A DNA stretch of 10,875 bases from Chloroflexota bacterium (GCA_016200765.1 JACQEC010000187.1:1-10875), one strand, 5' to 3'. Positions 1 through 7,106 are shown, counted from the stretch's first letter. Notes: generated from the letters alone by a model not told the origin. Program-made: numbers and translations.

Positions 1-341
1 CGCCTTGTGCGGGCGAAGCCGCGCGTGGACATCACCGCGTTGCCAGACCGCCGCCGCACGCGCCGCTTCGCCCCTACACATACGATTGCGCCTTGTGCGG
101 GCGAAGCCGCGCGTGGACATCACCGCGTTGCCAGACCGCCGCCGCACGCGCCGCTTCGCCCCTACACATACGATTGCGCCTTATGCGGGCGAAGCCGCGC
201 GTGGACATCACCGCGTTGCCAGACCGCCGCCGCACGCGCCGCTTCGCCCCTACACATACGATTGCGCCTTATGCGGGCGAAGCCGCGCGTGGACATCGCC
301 GTATTGCCAGACCGCCGCCGCACGCGCTGCTTCGCCCCTAC
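1..341. repeat. Tandem array of four 88-bp units, each with an inverted repeat
   Basis: Units begin at 1, 89, 177 and 265. Units 1 and 2 are identical; unit 3 differs by one base (CCTTGTGC becomes CCTTATGC). Unit 4 shares that change, carries a few more (ATCGCCGTATTG for ATCACCGCGTTG, CGCTGCTTC for CGCCGCTTC) and loses homology after 341. Each unit holds a 17-base inverted repeat, in unit 1 at 11-27 (GGGCGAAGCCGCGCGTG) and 57-73 (CACGCGCCGCTTCGCCC), with 16 of 17 positions complementary and a 29-base centre. The right arm continues as GCTTCGCCCCTAC, an end motif seen again near 2829, 3025 and 3578. Because unit 1 starts at the window edge, the array probably extends further left. No coding gene is supported here. 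Confidence 0.93.
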
Positions 342-392
342 GCGCCCCGCGTCTCCGATGATTCTGCGCAATGCCCACTTTGTGCCCTGCGC

Positions 393-421
393 TGGATTTA
401 CGGCGACAATGGGATTACAAT
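393..421 (+). promoter_or_regulatory. Weak candidate promoter upstream of tal-pgi
   Basis: Within the only non-repetitive stretch before tal-pgi (342-472), TACAAT at 416-421 matches the bacterial -10 consensus at five of six positions. The hexamer 17 bp upstream, TGGATT at 393-398, matches the -35 consensus at only three of six. It would place a start site near 428, about 45 bases before the ATG. This is a suggestion from base composition and position only; nothing else in the leader stands out. Confidence 0.2.
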
Positions 422-472
422 TGAGGGCGACAACGAGAGAAGGTGTCACAGGCTTTGAAAGGGGTACGCACA

Positions 473-3418
473 ATGACCAAACTCCATGAACTGGCCGCGC
501 TGGGTCAGGCTATCTGGTACGATTACATTCGCCGCTCGTTCATCCGATCGGGTGAACTGCAGGCGCTGGTCAATCAGGGGGTGCGCGGCGTCACCTCCAA
601 CCCGACCATCTTCGAGAGGGCTATCGCGGGCAGCAACGATTACGACGAAGACCTGCGCCGGCTGGTGGATCAGGGCCAGTCGGTCGCGCAGATTTATGAG
701 GCGCTGACGATGGACGACATTCGCCGCGCCGCCGGAATCCTGCGCCCGTTCTACGACGCGAGCGGCGGCCACGATGGCTACGTCAGTCTGGAGGTCAGCC
801 CGACGCTGGCGCACGACACCGGCGGCACGGTGGCCGAAGCGCGCCGCCTCTTTGCCGCGCTGGACTGCCCCAACGTGATGATCAAGGTGCCCGCCACGTC
901 CGCCGGGCCCGCCGCCATCGAAACCCTGATCGGCGAAGGCATCAACGTCAACGTCACGCTCATCTTCTCCATTGCGCAGTATGAAGCGGTAGCCGAAGCC
1001 TACCTGCGCGGTTTGGAGAAGCGCGCCGACACCTCTAGCGGGGGCGGCGACCTGCGCCAGGTGGCGTCGGTGGCGTCGTTCTTCGTCAGCCGCGTGGATA
1101 CGGCGACCGATCAGGCGCTGGATAAACTGGGCGATGCGGACCTCAAGGGCAAAGCCGCCATCGCCAACGCCAAAGCCGCCTATGCGCGCTTCTGCCAACT
1201 GTTCAGCGGCCCGCGCTGGCAGAGGCTGGCACTGCGCGGCGCGCAGGTCCAGCGCCCGCTCTGGGCCAGCACCGGCACCAAGAACCCGCATTACCCTGAC
1301 ACCCTTTACGTGGACAGCCTGATCGGCCCCGATACGGTCAACACGATACCACCAGCCACGCTGACCGCGTTTCTCGATCACGGCGTCGTAGCGCCCACTC
1401 TGGCCGCAGGGATGGACGAGGCGCAAGAGACGCTGGCGCGGCTCGCCATCGCCGGCGTTGATCTCAAGGCGATCACCGAGCAATTGCAGAAGGACGCCGT
1501 CGCCGCCTTCGCCCAGTCGTTTGAAACCCTCACCGCCAGCATCGGCGAGAAGCGACAGCGACTGCTCGCCCCCAAAGTCATTTTTGATTCCAGATTTTTG
1601 ATTGATAATCAAAAATCAAAAATCTCAAATCAAGAATTGCCAACGCTTACCGGCTGGCCGCACATCACCTACGCGCTTGGCGCACACCAGCCACCGGTGG
1701 AGCGCGCGCTGGCGGACATCAAGGCTGACCAGATCATCAGCCGCATCTGGTCGCGCGATTACACAGTCTGGAAGCCGGAGCCTGCCGAGATTGCCAACCG
1801 CCTTGGCTGGCTGCACATCGCCGAGATGATGAGCGAGCACCTTCAGCCCCTACGCGCGCTGGCGGACTCTGCGCGCGCCGCCGGTTATACCCACGCGCTC
1901 CTGCTGGGCATGGGTGGCTCCAGCCTCGCGCCCGATCTGTTCCGCCGGACGTTTGGCGTGGCGGACGGCTACCTCGATTTAGCGGTGCTGGACAGCACCG
2001 ACCCCGGCGCCGTGCTGGCCTATAGCGAGCGCCTCGACCCCAGGCGCACGCTCTACATCGTCTCGACCAAATCCGGCGGTACCGTCGAGACCTTCTCCTT
2101 CTTCCGCTACTTCTACCAACAGACGCTCGCCGCGCTCGGCGCAGAGGAAGCCGGACGGCACTTCGTCGCCATCACCGACCCCGGCAGTCAACTGGCCGAG
2201 GTCGCGGCGCAATACCGCTTCCGCGCCGCCTTGCTCAACGACCCCAATATCGGCGGGCGCTATTCCGCGCTCTCCACCTTCGGGCTGGCTCCGGCGGCGC
2301 TGATGGGCGTGGACGTGCCGCGCCTGCTTGAGCGCGCCCTGCGCGCCGCCAGCGCGTGCGAGCCGTGCGTCGCCGCGGCCGACAACCCCGGCGCGCGGCT
2401 CGGCGCGGCGATGGGCGAACTGGCCCAAGCCGGGCGCGACAAGATCACGTTTATCTTGTCGCCGGAACTGGCGGGCTTCGGTGATTGGGTTGAGCAACTG
2501 ATCGCCGAAAGCACCGGCAAGGAAGGGCGCGGCATCCTGCCGGTGAGCGGCGAGCCGCTGGGCGCTCCGGCGGTGTATCGCGACGACCGCGTGTTTGTGC
2601 AGATCGCCTTAGAGGGCGACACGCGCGACGACACGGCGCTGGCCGCGCTCACAGCGGCCGGGCATCCGTTGATTCGTGTACGCCTGCAAAGCCCCTACGA
2701 TCTGGGTGGCCAGCTCTTCCTCTGGGAGTTCGCGACGGCGGTGGCCGGCTGGCGGCTGGGCATCAACCCCTTCGACCAGCCCAACGTCGAGTCGGCCAAG
2801 GTCTTGACGCGGCAGATATTGGCCGCTAGTAGGGGCGAAGCCGCTCTCCCCTCTCCCATACCTGGGAGAGGGGTCGGGGGTGAGGCCGCGCCGGCCGTGC
2901 GATCCGGCGACATCGCCGTCTATGGCGACGTGCAGGCCGAAACCCCCGGTGATGCGCTCAAGGCGTTCTTGGAGCCCATCGCTCTCCCCTCTCCCATACT
3001 TGGGAGAGGGGCCGGGGGTGAGGCGCTTCGCCCCTACGTCGCCCTGCAAGCCTACATCCAGCCAACGCCGGAGACCGACGCCGCGCTCTACGCCCTGCGC
3101 GCGCGCATCCAGAGCGGCTGGCGCGTGGCGACGACTGTTGGCTATGGGCCGCGCTTCCTGCACTCGACCGGCCAACTGCACAAGGGCGATGGCGGCCACG
3201 GCTTCTTCATCCAGTTCACGGCGGATATGCCGCGCGACGCCGCAATCCCCGACGACGCCAGCGCGCCCGCATCGTCTATCAGTTTTGGGGTGCTGAAGAC
3301 GGCGCAAGTGTTGGGCGACGGGCAGGCGCTGACGAACAGGGGCCGCCGCGTCATTCGCTTTCACCTCGGCGCGGACGCGCCCGGCGCACTGCGCCAACTG
3401 GCTGATGATCTGGTGTAG
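473..3418 (+). CDS. Bifunctional transaldolase / glucose-6-phosphate isomerase
   Basis: This 981-aa fusion joins two cytosolic enzymes of sugar-phosphate metabolism. Residues 1-365 are transaldolase of the mycobacterial-type branch: TSNPTIFERAI at 41-51, NVMIKVPAT at 134-142 with Schiff-base lysine K138, NVNVTLIFS at 158-166, and TKNPHYPDTLYVDSLIGPDT at 269-288. Residues 395-981 are glucose-6-phosphate isomerase: GMGGSSLAP (479-487), STKSGGTVET (531-540), GGRYS (594-598), WVEQLIAESTGKEG (672-685), INPFDQPNVE (764-773) and LHSTGQLHKG (896-905). The ATG at 473 is preferred over an upstream in-frame GTG at 443, because AAAGGGG at 458-464 lies eight bases before it and the GTG has no spaced ribosome site. 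Three palindromic repeats are read through in frame, as residues 371-388, 786-805 and 837-855. It heads the pentose-phosphate block. No catalytic motif is interrupted, so it is probably active. Confidence 0.96.
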   Translation: MTKLHELAALGQAIWYDYIRRSFIRSGELQALVNQGVRGVTSNPTIFERAIAGSNDYDEDLRRLVDQGQSVAQIYEALTMDDIRRAAGILRPFYDASGGHDGYVSLEVSPTLAHDTGGTVAEARRLFAALDCPNVMIKVPATSAGPAAIETLIGEGINVNVTLIFSIAQYEAVAEAYLRGLEKRADTSSGGGDLRQVASVASFFVSRVDTATDQALDKLGDADLKGKAAIANAKAAYARFCQLFSGPRWQRLALRGAQVQRPLWASTGTKNPHYPDTLYVDSLIGPDTVNTIPPATLTAFLDHGVVAPTLAAGMDEAQETLARLAIAGVDLKAITEQLQKDAVAAFAQSFETLTASIGEKRQRLLAPKVIFDSRFLIDNQKSKISNQELPTLTGWPHITYALGAHQPPVERALADIKADQIISRIWSRDYTVWKPEPAEIANRLGWLHIAEMMSEHLQPLRALADSARAAGYTHALLLGMGGSSLAPDLFRRTFGVADGYLDLAVLDSTDPGAVLAYSERLDPRRTLYIVSTKSGGTVETFSFFRYFYQQTLAALGAEEAGRHFVAITDPGSQLAEVAAQYRFRAALLNDPNIGGRYSALSTFGLAPAALMGVDVPRLLERALRAASACEPCVAAADNPGARLGAAMGELAQAGRDKITFILSPELAGFGDWVEQLIAESTGKEGRGILPVSGEPLGAPAVYRDDRVFVQIALEGDTRDDTALAALTAAGHPLIRVRLQSPYDLGGQLFLWEFATAVAGWRLGINPFDQPNVESAKVLTRQILAASRGEAALPSPIPGRGVGGEAAPAVRSGDIAVYGDVQAETPGDALKAFLEPIALPSPILGRGAGGEALRPYVALQAYIQPTPETDAALYALRARIQSGWRVATTVGYGPRFLHSTGQLHKGDGGHGFFIQFTADMPRDAAIPDDASAPASSISFGVLKTAQVLGDGQALTNRGRRVIRFHLGADAPGALRQLADDLV
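1593..1617. repeat. AT-rich palindrome at the Tal/Pgi junction
   Basis: GATTTTTGATT (1593-1603) and AATCAAAAATC (1607-1617) are perfect 11-base inverted arms around a 3-base loop. The arm tail is echoed on both sides, by TTTTTGATT at 1581-1589 and AAAAATC at 1618-1624, so the repetitive tract spans roughly 1578-1634. It is strikingly AT-rich in a GC-rich gene and is translated as a lysine, serine, asparagine and glutamine-rich linker (residues 371-388) between the two enzyme domains. Confidence 0.85.
2829..2885. repeat. Palindromic repeat inside the Pgi domain, copy 1
   Basis: The copy consists of the end motif GTAGGGGCGAAGC (2829-2841) followed by a 43-bp unit (2843-2885). The unit contains a perfect hairpin with arms CCCCTCTCCCA (2848-2858) and TGGGAGAGGGG (2863-2873), a TACC loop and a GTCGGGGGTGAGG tail. 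It is read in frame as residues 786-805 (core PSPIPGRGVGGE), just after the conserved INPFDQPNVESAK segment, where related proteins have a variable stretch. The 43-bp unit matches copy 2 at 41 of 43 positions. Confidence 0.9.
2981..3037. repeat. Palindromic repeat inside the Pgi domain, copy 2
   Basis: The 43-bp unit (2981-3023) is nearly identical to copy 1, with hairpin arms at 2986-2996 and 3001-3011 and a TACT loop. Here the end motif is on the right as GCTTCGCCCCTAC (3025-3037), the exact reverse complement of the motif on the left of copy 1. It is read in the same frame as copy 1, as residues 837-855 (core PSPILGRGAGGE), in the stretch before YVALQAYIQPTPET. The two copies are 95 bp apart and oriented alike, with the 13-bp end motifs as outer inverted repeats. 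Confidence 0.9.
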
Positions 3419-3637
3419 CGCGTTCAACGGATTGAGATAGCGGATGAACGGATTTAGGCGCTCGTCAGCGGTGATGACCATTCAGTCATCGTCTTGCAGG
3501 ACACCTCACGACGACCAAGGTAAGGGCGAAGCCGCGCGCACGAATCACCGCGTGAACGAGCAGGCCACTCGCGCGCTGCTTCGCCCCAACCCGTTCATCC
3601 GTTGCGCCGCAGGCAATCCGTTGGACCGCTAACGCGC
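3418..3637. repeat. Nested inverted-repeat element between tal-pgi and gnd
   Basis: This fills most of the 245-bp gap after tal-pgi. Four pairs of inverted arms are nested: GCGCGTT (3418-3424) with AACGCGC (3631-3637); CAACGGATTG (3425-3434) with CAATCCGTTG (3614-3623); CGGATGAACGG (3441-3451) with CCGTTCATCCG (3591-3601); GGGCGAAGC (3524-3532) with GCTTCGCCC (3578-3586). The innermost part also shares ATCACCGCGT with the 88-bp units at the left of the window and is a diverged member of that family. A small hairpin, GATGAC/GTCATC, lies at 3473-3490. I see no open frame with coding features, and no target-site duplication I could defend. It begins exactly at the tal-pgi stop codon. Confidence 0.75.
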
Positions 3638-3663
3638 AACGTCTCTCTAGGAGGAAGGACACA

Positions 3664-4569
3664 ATGGATATTGCGATGATTGGCCTCGGGCGGATGGGCG
3701 GGAATATGACGAGGCGACTCCTGCGGCACGGCCACCGCGTGGTCGCCTTTGACTTGAACGAAGCGTCTGTCCAGAGCGCCGAAAGCGAGGGGGCAGTGGG
3801 CGCGCGCGGCTGGGCGGAGGTGGCGCAGAAGTTGACCGCGCCGCGCGCCGTCTGGCTGATGGTGCCGTCCGGCGAGCCGACCGAGCAGACCATCAAGAGC
3901 CTGAGCGAAGTTCTCTCGCCCGGCGATACGTTGATTGACGGCGGCAACACCTATTATAAGGATGACCTGCGGCGCGCCGACGCGCTCAAGGCGCGCGGCC
4001 TGCATTATGTGGATGTGGGCACCAGCGGCGGCATCTGGGGGCTGGCCGAAGGCTACAGCCTGATGGTCGGCGGCGAGGCGGGGGTCGTCGAGCGCCTGCG
4101 CCCCATCTTTGAGGCGCTCGCGCCTGCGCCCGACAAAGGCTGGGGGCATGTCGGCCCGACCGGCGCCGGCCATTTTGTGAAGATGGTGCATAACGGCATC
4201 GAGTATGGGCTGATGCAGGCTTATGCCGAGGGCTTTGAAATCATGAAGAGCCGCCGGGAGATGAACCTCGACCTGCATCAGATCGCCGAAATCTGGCGCT
4301 ATGGCAGTGTGGTGCGCTCGTGGCTGCTCGACCTGACCGCGCAGGCGCTGGACGGCGACCCGAACCTGACGCACATCAAGGGCTGGGTGGCCGACAGCGG
4401 CGAAGGGCGCTGGACGGTGGCCGACGCGATTGACCTGAACGTGCCTGCGCCGGTCATCACGCTCTCCCTGATGATGCGCTTCGTCAGCCGACTGGACGAG
4501 AGCTACGCAGCGAAATTGCTGGCGGCCATGCGCAACCAATTCGGCGGCCACGCGGTTAAAACGGAGTGA
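3664..4569 (+). CDS. gnd: 6-phosphogluconate dehydrogenase, decarboxylating (short form)
   Basis: The product oxidises and decarboxylates 6-phosphogluconate to ribulose 5-phosphate in the cytosol. At 301 aa it belongs to the short form of the family (about 300 aa against about 470 aa for the E. coli type). The Rossmann nucleotide site GLGRMG is at residues 7-12, GGN at 93-95 and SGG at 121-123. The active-site segment KMVHNGIEYG (173-182) contains the expected lysine K173, H176, N177, E180 and Y181. The second beta strand ends in an aspartate (FDLN, D30), where NADP-dependent relatives typically have an arginine-containing NRT-type motif; this suggests NAD preference but does not prove it. 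A strong AGGAGGAAGG site precedes the ATG. The stop codon is three bases before zwf, so the two are almost certainly co-transcribed. Confidence 0.95.
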   Translation: MDIAMIGLGRMGGNMTRRLLRHGHRVVAFDLNEASVQSAESEGAVGARGWAEVAQKLTAPRAVWLMVPSGEPTEQTIKSLSEVLSPGDTLIDGGNTYYKDDLRRADALKARGLHYVDVGTSGGIWGLAEGYSLMVGGEAGVVERLRPIFEALAPAPDKGWGHVGPTGAGHFVKMVHNGIEYGLMQAYAEGFEIMKSRREMNLDLHQIAEIWRYGSVVRSWLLDLTAQALDGDPNLTHIKGWVADSGEGRWTVADAIDLNVPAPVITLSLMMRFVSRLDESYAAKLLAAMRNQFGGHAVKTE

Positions 4570-4572
4570 CCT

Positions 4573-6075
4573 ATGAATTCATTTGCCACGCGTGAACCGG
4601 TTGACGGCGCGACGCGCCCCACCACCATCGTCATCTTCGGCGCGTCGGGCGACCTGACCCAGCGCAAGTTGGTGCCCGCCCTGTATAACCAGTATCGCAA
4701 AGGGCGGCTGCCGGCGGTGACGCGCATCGTCGGTTACGCGCGCCGCCCCTATTCAGACGACGACTTCCGCGGCCGGATGCGCGAGGGGGTTGCGATGTTT
4801 GGCGGGGCGCCGCTGGAAGCGGCGGTCTGGGAGCAGTTTGCCGCGTGCCTGCACTATGCGCGCGGCGACCTGGATGTGGGCGGCGACTATCAGGCGCTGG
4901 CCTCAACCCTGACCGCGCTGGAGAACGGCCCGACCAACCGGCTCTACTACCTCGCCATTGCGCCGGAGCATTACGCGCCCGTGATCGCCTGTCTGGGCGC
5001 GGCGGGGCTGGCCGCCGAGGGCCAAGGCTGGCGGCGGGTCATCATTGAAAAACCGTTCGGGCGCGATCTGGCCTCGGCGTGCGCGCTCAATGACGTCGTC
5101 CACGCCGTCTTCCGCGAGCCGCAAGTCTATCGCATTGACCACTATTTGGGGAAGGAAACGGCGCAGAACATCTTGTTCTTCCGTTTCGCCAACAGCATCT
5201 TTGAGCCGCTTTGGAACCGCAACTACATAGACCACGTGCAGATCACCGTGGCCGAAGATGTGGATGTCGGCCATCGCGGCGGCTACTACGACCAGGCGGG
5301 CATCCTGCGCGACATGTTCCAGAACCACTTACTGCAACTGCTGGCGCTGGTGGCGATGGAGCCGCCGGTGAACTTCAGTGCCGACGCCGTGCGCAACGAA
5401 AAGGTCAAAGTCTTTTCGGCCCTGCGCCCGATACCGCCGGAGGCGGTGAGCGACTACAGCCTGCGCGGGCAGTATGCGGGCTACCGGCAAACGACCGGCG
5501 TCGCGCCCGACTCGCAGACGGCGACCTATGCCGTCTTGCGCGTGCAGGTGGATAATTGGCGCTGGCAGGATGTGCCGTTCTACCTGCGTTCCGGCAAGGC
5601 GCTGGCCGCGAAGACCTCGGAGATCGTGATCCAATTTCGCCGCCCGCCGCACCTGCTGTTCGGGATGTCGTCCAGCACCCAACTCACGCCCAACATCCTG
5701 ACGCTGGTCATCCAACCCGACGAGGGTATGCACCTGCGCTTTGAAACCAAGGTGCCCGATGCGGCGCGGCTCACGCGCTCGGTGGACATGGAGTTCCACT
5801 ACCGGGGGGAGTTCGGCGATGGCCCTCTGCCGGAGGCTTATGAGCGGCTGCTGTTGGACGCGCTCTTGGGCGATGCGCCGCTGTTCATCCGCAGTGACGA
5901 AATCGAGAAGGCGTGGCAGTTCATTGACCCCATCATACAGGGCTGGGAATCACCAGCGGCGGCCCCGCTGTTGATCTACCCGCCGGGCAGTTGGGGGCCG
6001 CCGGAGGCCGATGCGTTCCTCGCGGCGAGCGGGCGCGCGTGGCTGACGCACAACGGGTTTCATGCCGGGGCATGA
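4573..6075 (+). CDS. zwf: Glucose-6-phosphate 1-dehydrogenase
   Basis: This 500-aa cytosolic enzyme oxidises glucose 6-phosphate to 6-phosphoglucono-1,5-lactone, the entry step of the oxidative pentose phosphate pathway. The cofactor motif GASGDL is at residues 23-28, followed by RKLVPALY. YARRP (55-59) has arginines after the second strand, compatible with NADP. EKPFGRDL is at 159-166, and the family signature RIDHYLGKE, with the catalytic histidine and substrate-binding lysine, is at 187-195. Length is normal for the family (about 490-510 aa), with no break. The ribosome site ACGGAG (4561-4566) lies inside the end of gnd and indicates coupled translation. The last bases overlap the pgl start as ATGA. 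Confidence 0.97.
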   Translation: MNSFATREPVDGATRPTTIVIFGASGDLTQRKLVPALYNQYRKGRLPAVTRIVGYARRPYSDDDFRGRMREGVAMFGGAPLEAAVWEQFAACLHYARGDLDVGGDYQALASTLTALENGPTNRLYYLAIAPEHYAPVIACLGAAGLAAEGQGWRRVIIEKPFGRDLASACALNDVVHAVFREPQVYRIDHYLGKETAQNILFFRFANSIFEPLWNRNYIDHVQITVAEDVDVGHRGGYYDQAGILRDMFQNHLLQLLALVAMEPPVNFSADAVRNEKVKVFSALRPIPPEAVSDYSLRGQYAGYRQTTGVAPDSQTATYAVLRVQVDNWRWQDVPFYLRSGKALAAKTSEIVIQFRRPPHLLFGMSSSTQLTPNILTLVIQPDEGMHLRFETKVPDAARLTRSVDMEFHYRGEFGDGPLPEAYERLLLDALLGDAPLFIRSDEIEKAWQFIDPIIQGWESPAAAPLLIYPPGSWGPPEADAFLAASGRAWLTHNGFHAGA

Positions 6076-6827
6076 GCGCGGTTCGCGTCTATCCGGATGC
6101 GGCGGCTCTGGCGCGCGCGGCGGCGGAGCAAATCGCCGCCATCGCCGGTGAAGCCATCGCCACCGGCGGCCGATTCAGCATCGCCCTGTCCGGCGGCTCA
6201 ACGCCGCGCGCGGTCTATACTCTGCTGGCGAGCGCGGCCTTCGCCGGGCGGGTGGATTGGGCGCGCGCGCATCTCTTCTTTGGCGACGAGCGCTGTGTGC
6301 CGCCCGATCACGCGGACAGCAACTACCGCATGGCCTCTGAAACACTGCTCAACCACATCGCCGCGCCACCCGATCAGGTTCACCGCATCCGCGGTGAGCT
6401 AAGCCCGCCCACAGCCGCCGCCGAGTACGAGCAGGTCTTGCGCGAGTTTGTTGTGGGATCAGCCGCGCCGCGCCTCGACCTGATCCTGCTGGGGATGGGC
6501 GCCGACGGGCACACAGCCTCGCTCTTTCCGGGCGCAGCGGCCCTGCGCGAGACGGAACGCTGGGTGGTTGCGGTGGAGCACACCCAGCCGCCCCCGCCGT
6601 TGGTCGCGCGCGTGACGATCACGCCGCCGGTCCTCGCCGCCGCCGCGCACGTCGTCTTCCTCGTCTCCGGCGCGGATAAGGCCGAGCGCCTGCGGCTGGT
6701 CTTAACCGGCCCTGACCAGCCCGATATCCTGCCGGCGCAGCTGGCCCGGCCCAGCAACGGGACGCTGTTGTGGCTAGTGGATGCGCCCGCCGCGTCAAGC
6801 TTGGGTGGAGAGAATCAAGGGGCCTAG
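6072..6827 (+). CDS. pgl: 6-phosphogluconolactonase
   Basis: The product hydrolyses 6-phosphogluconolactone, the product of Zwf, to 6-phosphogluconate, the substrate of Gnd. It is 251 aa, typical of the Pgl/DevB family related to glucosamine-6-phosphate isomerases. Visible signatures are LSGGSTPR (39-46), FFGDERCVPPDHADSNY (69-85) and GMGADGHTASLFPG (141-154), with the VTITPP strand further on. The chosen start is the ATG at 6072, whose ATGA overlaps the zwf stop. The frame is open further upstream, but that extension lies within zwf and has no family resemblance. The ribosome site is poor (CCGGGG), consistent with translational coupling. The stop overlaps the end of the convergent iron-sulfur gene by 4 bp. 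Confidence 0.95.
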   Translation: MSAVRVYPDAAALARAAAEQIAAIAGEAIATGGRFSIALSGGSTPRAVYTLLASAAFAGRVDWARAHLFFGDERCVPPDHADSNYRMASETLLNHIAAPPDQVHRIRGELSPPTAAAEYEQVLREFVVGSAAPRLDLILLGMGADGHTASLFPGAAALRETERWVVAVEHTQPPPPLVARVTITPPVLAAAAHVVFLVSGADKAERLRLVLTGPDQPDILPAQLARPSNGTLLWLVDAPAASSLGGENQGA

Positions 6828-7051
6828 TTCAGCGAGACCGGCGCGCCCCGGCGGACGTCTTCAACCGTCGCGGGCGATGGCTCTAATCGAGTGGTGATCG
6901 CCTCGCTGGAGCACTGTTCGATGCACTCCCCACAATCGAGACAGCGGTCGGGGTCGGCTACGGCGGCGACGAATTGCGGGCGCGCGCCGCCGATGGCTTT
7001 GTCTGCCGCGGGGGTGACAGAGGATTCAGACCCTACAGGGGTGACATTCAT
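6824..7051 (-). CDS. Small ferredoxin-like protein with a single iron-sulfur motif
   Basis: This 75-aa protein has one cysteine motif, CLDCGECIEQC, with cysteines at 37, 40, 43 and 47 and the following SSEAI in place of the usual proline. It is flanked by about 30 unremarkable N-terminal residues and a 28-aa tail without cysteine. The spacing CxxCxxCxxxC is that of bacterial 2[4Fe-4S] ferredoxins, but the second motif is absent, so cluster binding by the monomer is uncertain. The ATG at 7051 is preceded by AAAGGA at good spacing. It is the last gene of the minus-strand set, 55 bp after the cupredoxin gene. It ends inside the end of pgl, sharing the four bases CTAG. Its redox partner cannot be named from sequence. 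A small electron carrier is the likely role. Confidence 0.8.
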   Translation of the reverse strand: MNVTPVGSESSVTPAADKAIGGARPQFVAAVADPDRCLDCGECIEQCSSEAITTRLEPSPATVEDVRRGAPVSLN

Positions 7052-7106
7052 CGGGTGATCCTTTCGGCGGCGCGCCGTATGGGAAAGCGAACGCTAGATC
7101 AAATGC

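Noticed and set aside
1..341. CRISPR array
   Set aside because: Whole 88-bp units repeat without unique spacers, and each contains long inverted arms.
443..472. GTG start ten codons upstream for tal-pgi
   Set aside because: The purine run directly abuts the GTG without spacing, while the ATG at 473 has AAAGGGG at proper distance and the extra residues are not family-like.
5..489. Several overlapping open frames on both strands across the left array
   Set aside because: They translate the 88-bp repeat in changing frames (88 is not a multiple of three), giving arginine and alanine-rich repeated peptides with no ribosome site or family resemblance.
446..1612. Long minus-strand open frame of 388 codons opposite the transaldolase domain
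   Set aside because: It is the complement of a clearly coding enzyme domain with intact motifs; such antisense frames are common in GC-rich genes.
2609..3481. Minus-strand open frame of 290 codons containing TPGPSPKYGRGE-like peptides
   Set aside because: Those peptides are the reverse reading of the palindromic repeats in tal-pgi; the rest is a shadow of the isomerase domain.
3595..4551. Minus-strand open frame of 318 codons opposite gnd
   Set aside because: It mirrors gnd, whose catalytic and cofactor motifs are all present on the plus strand.
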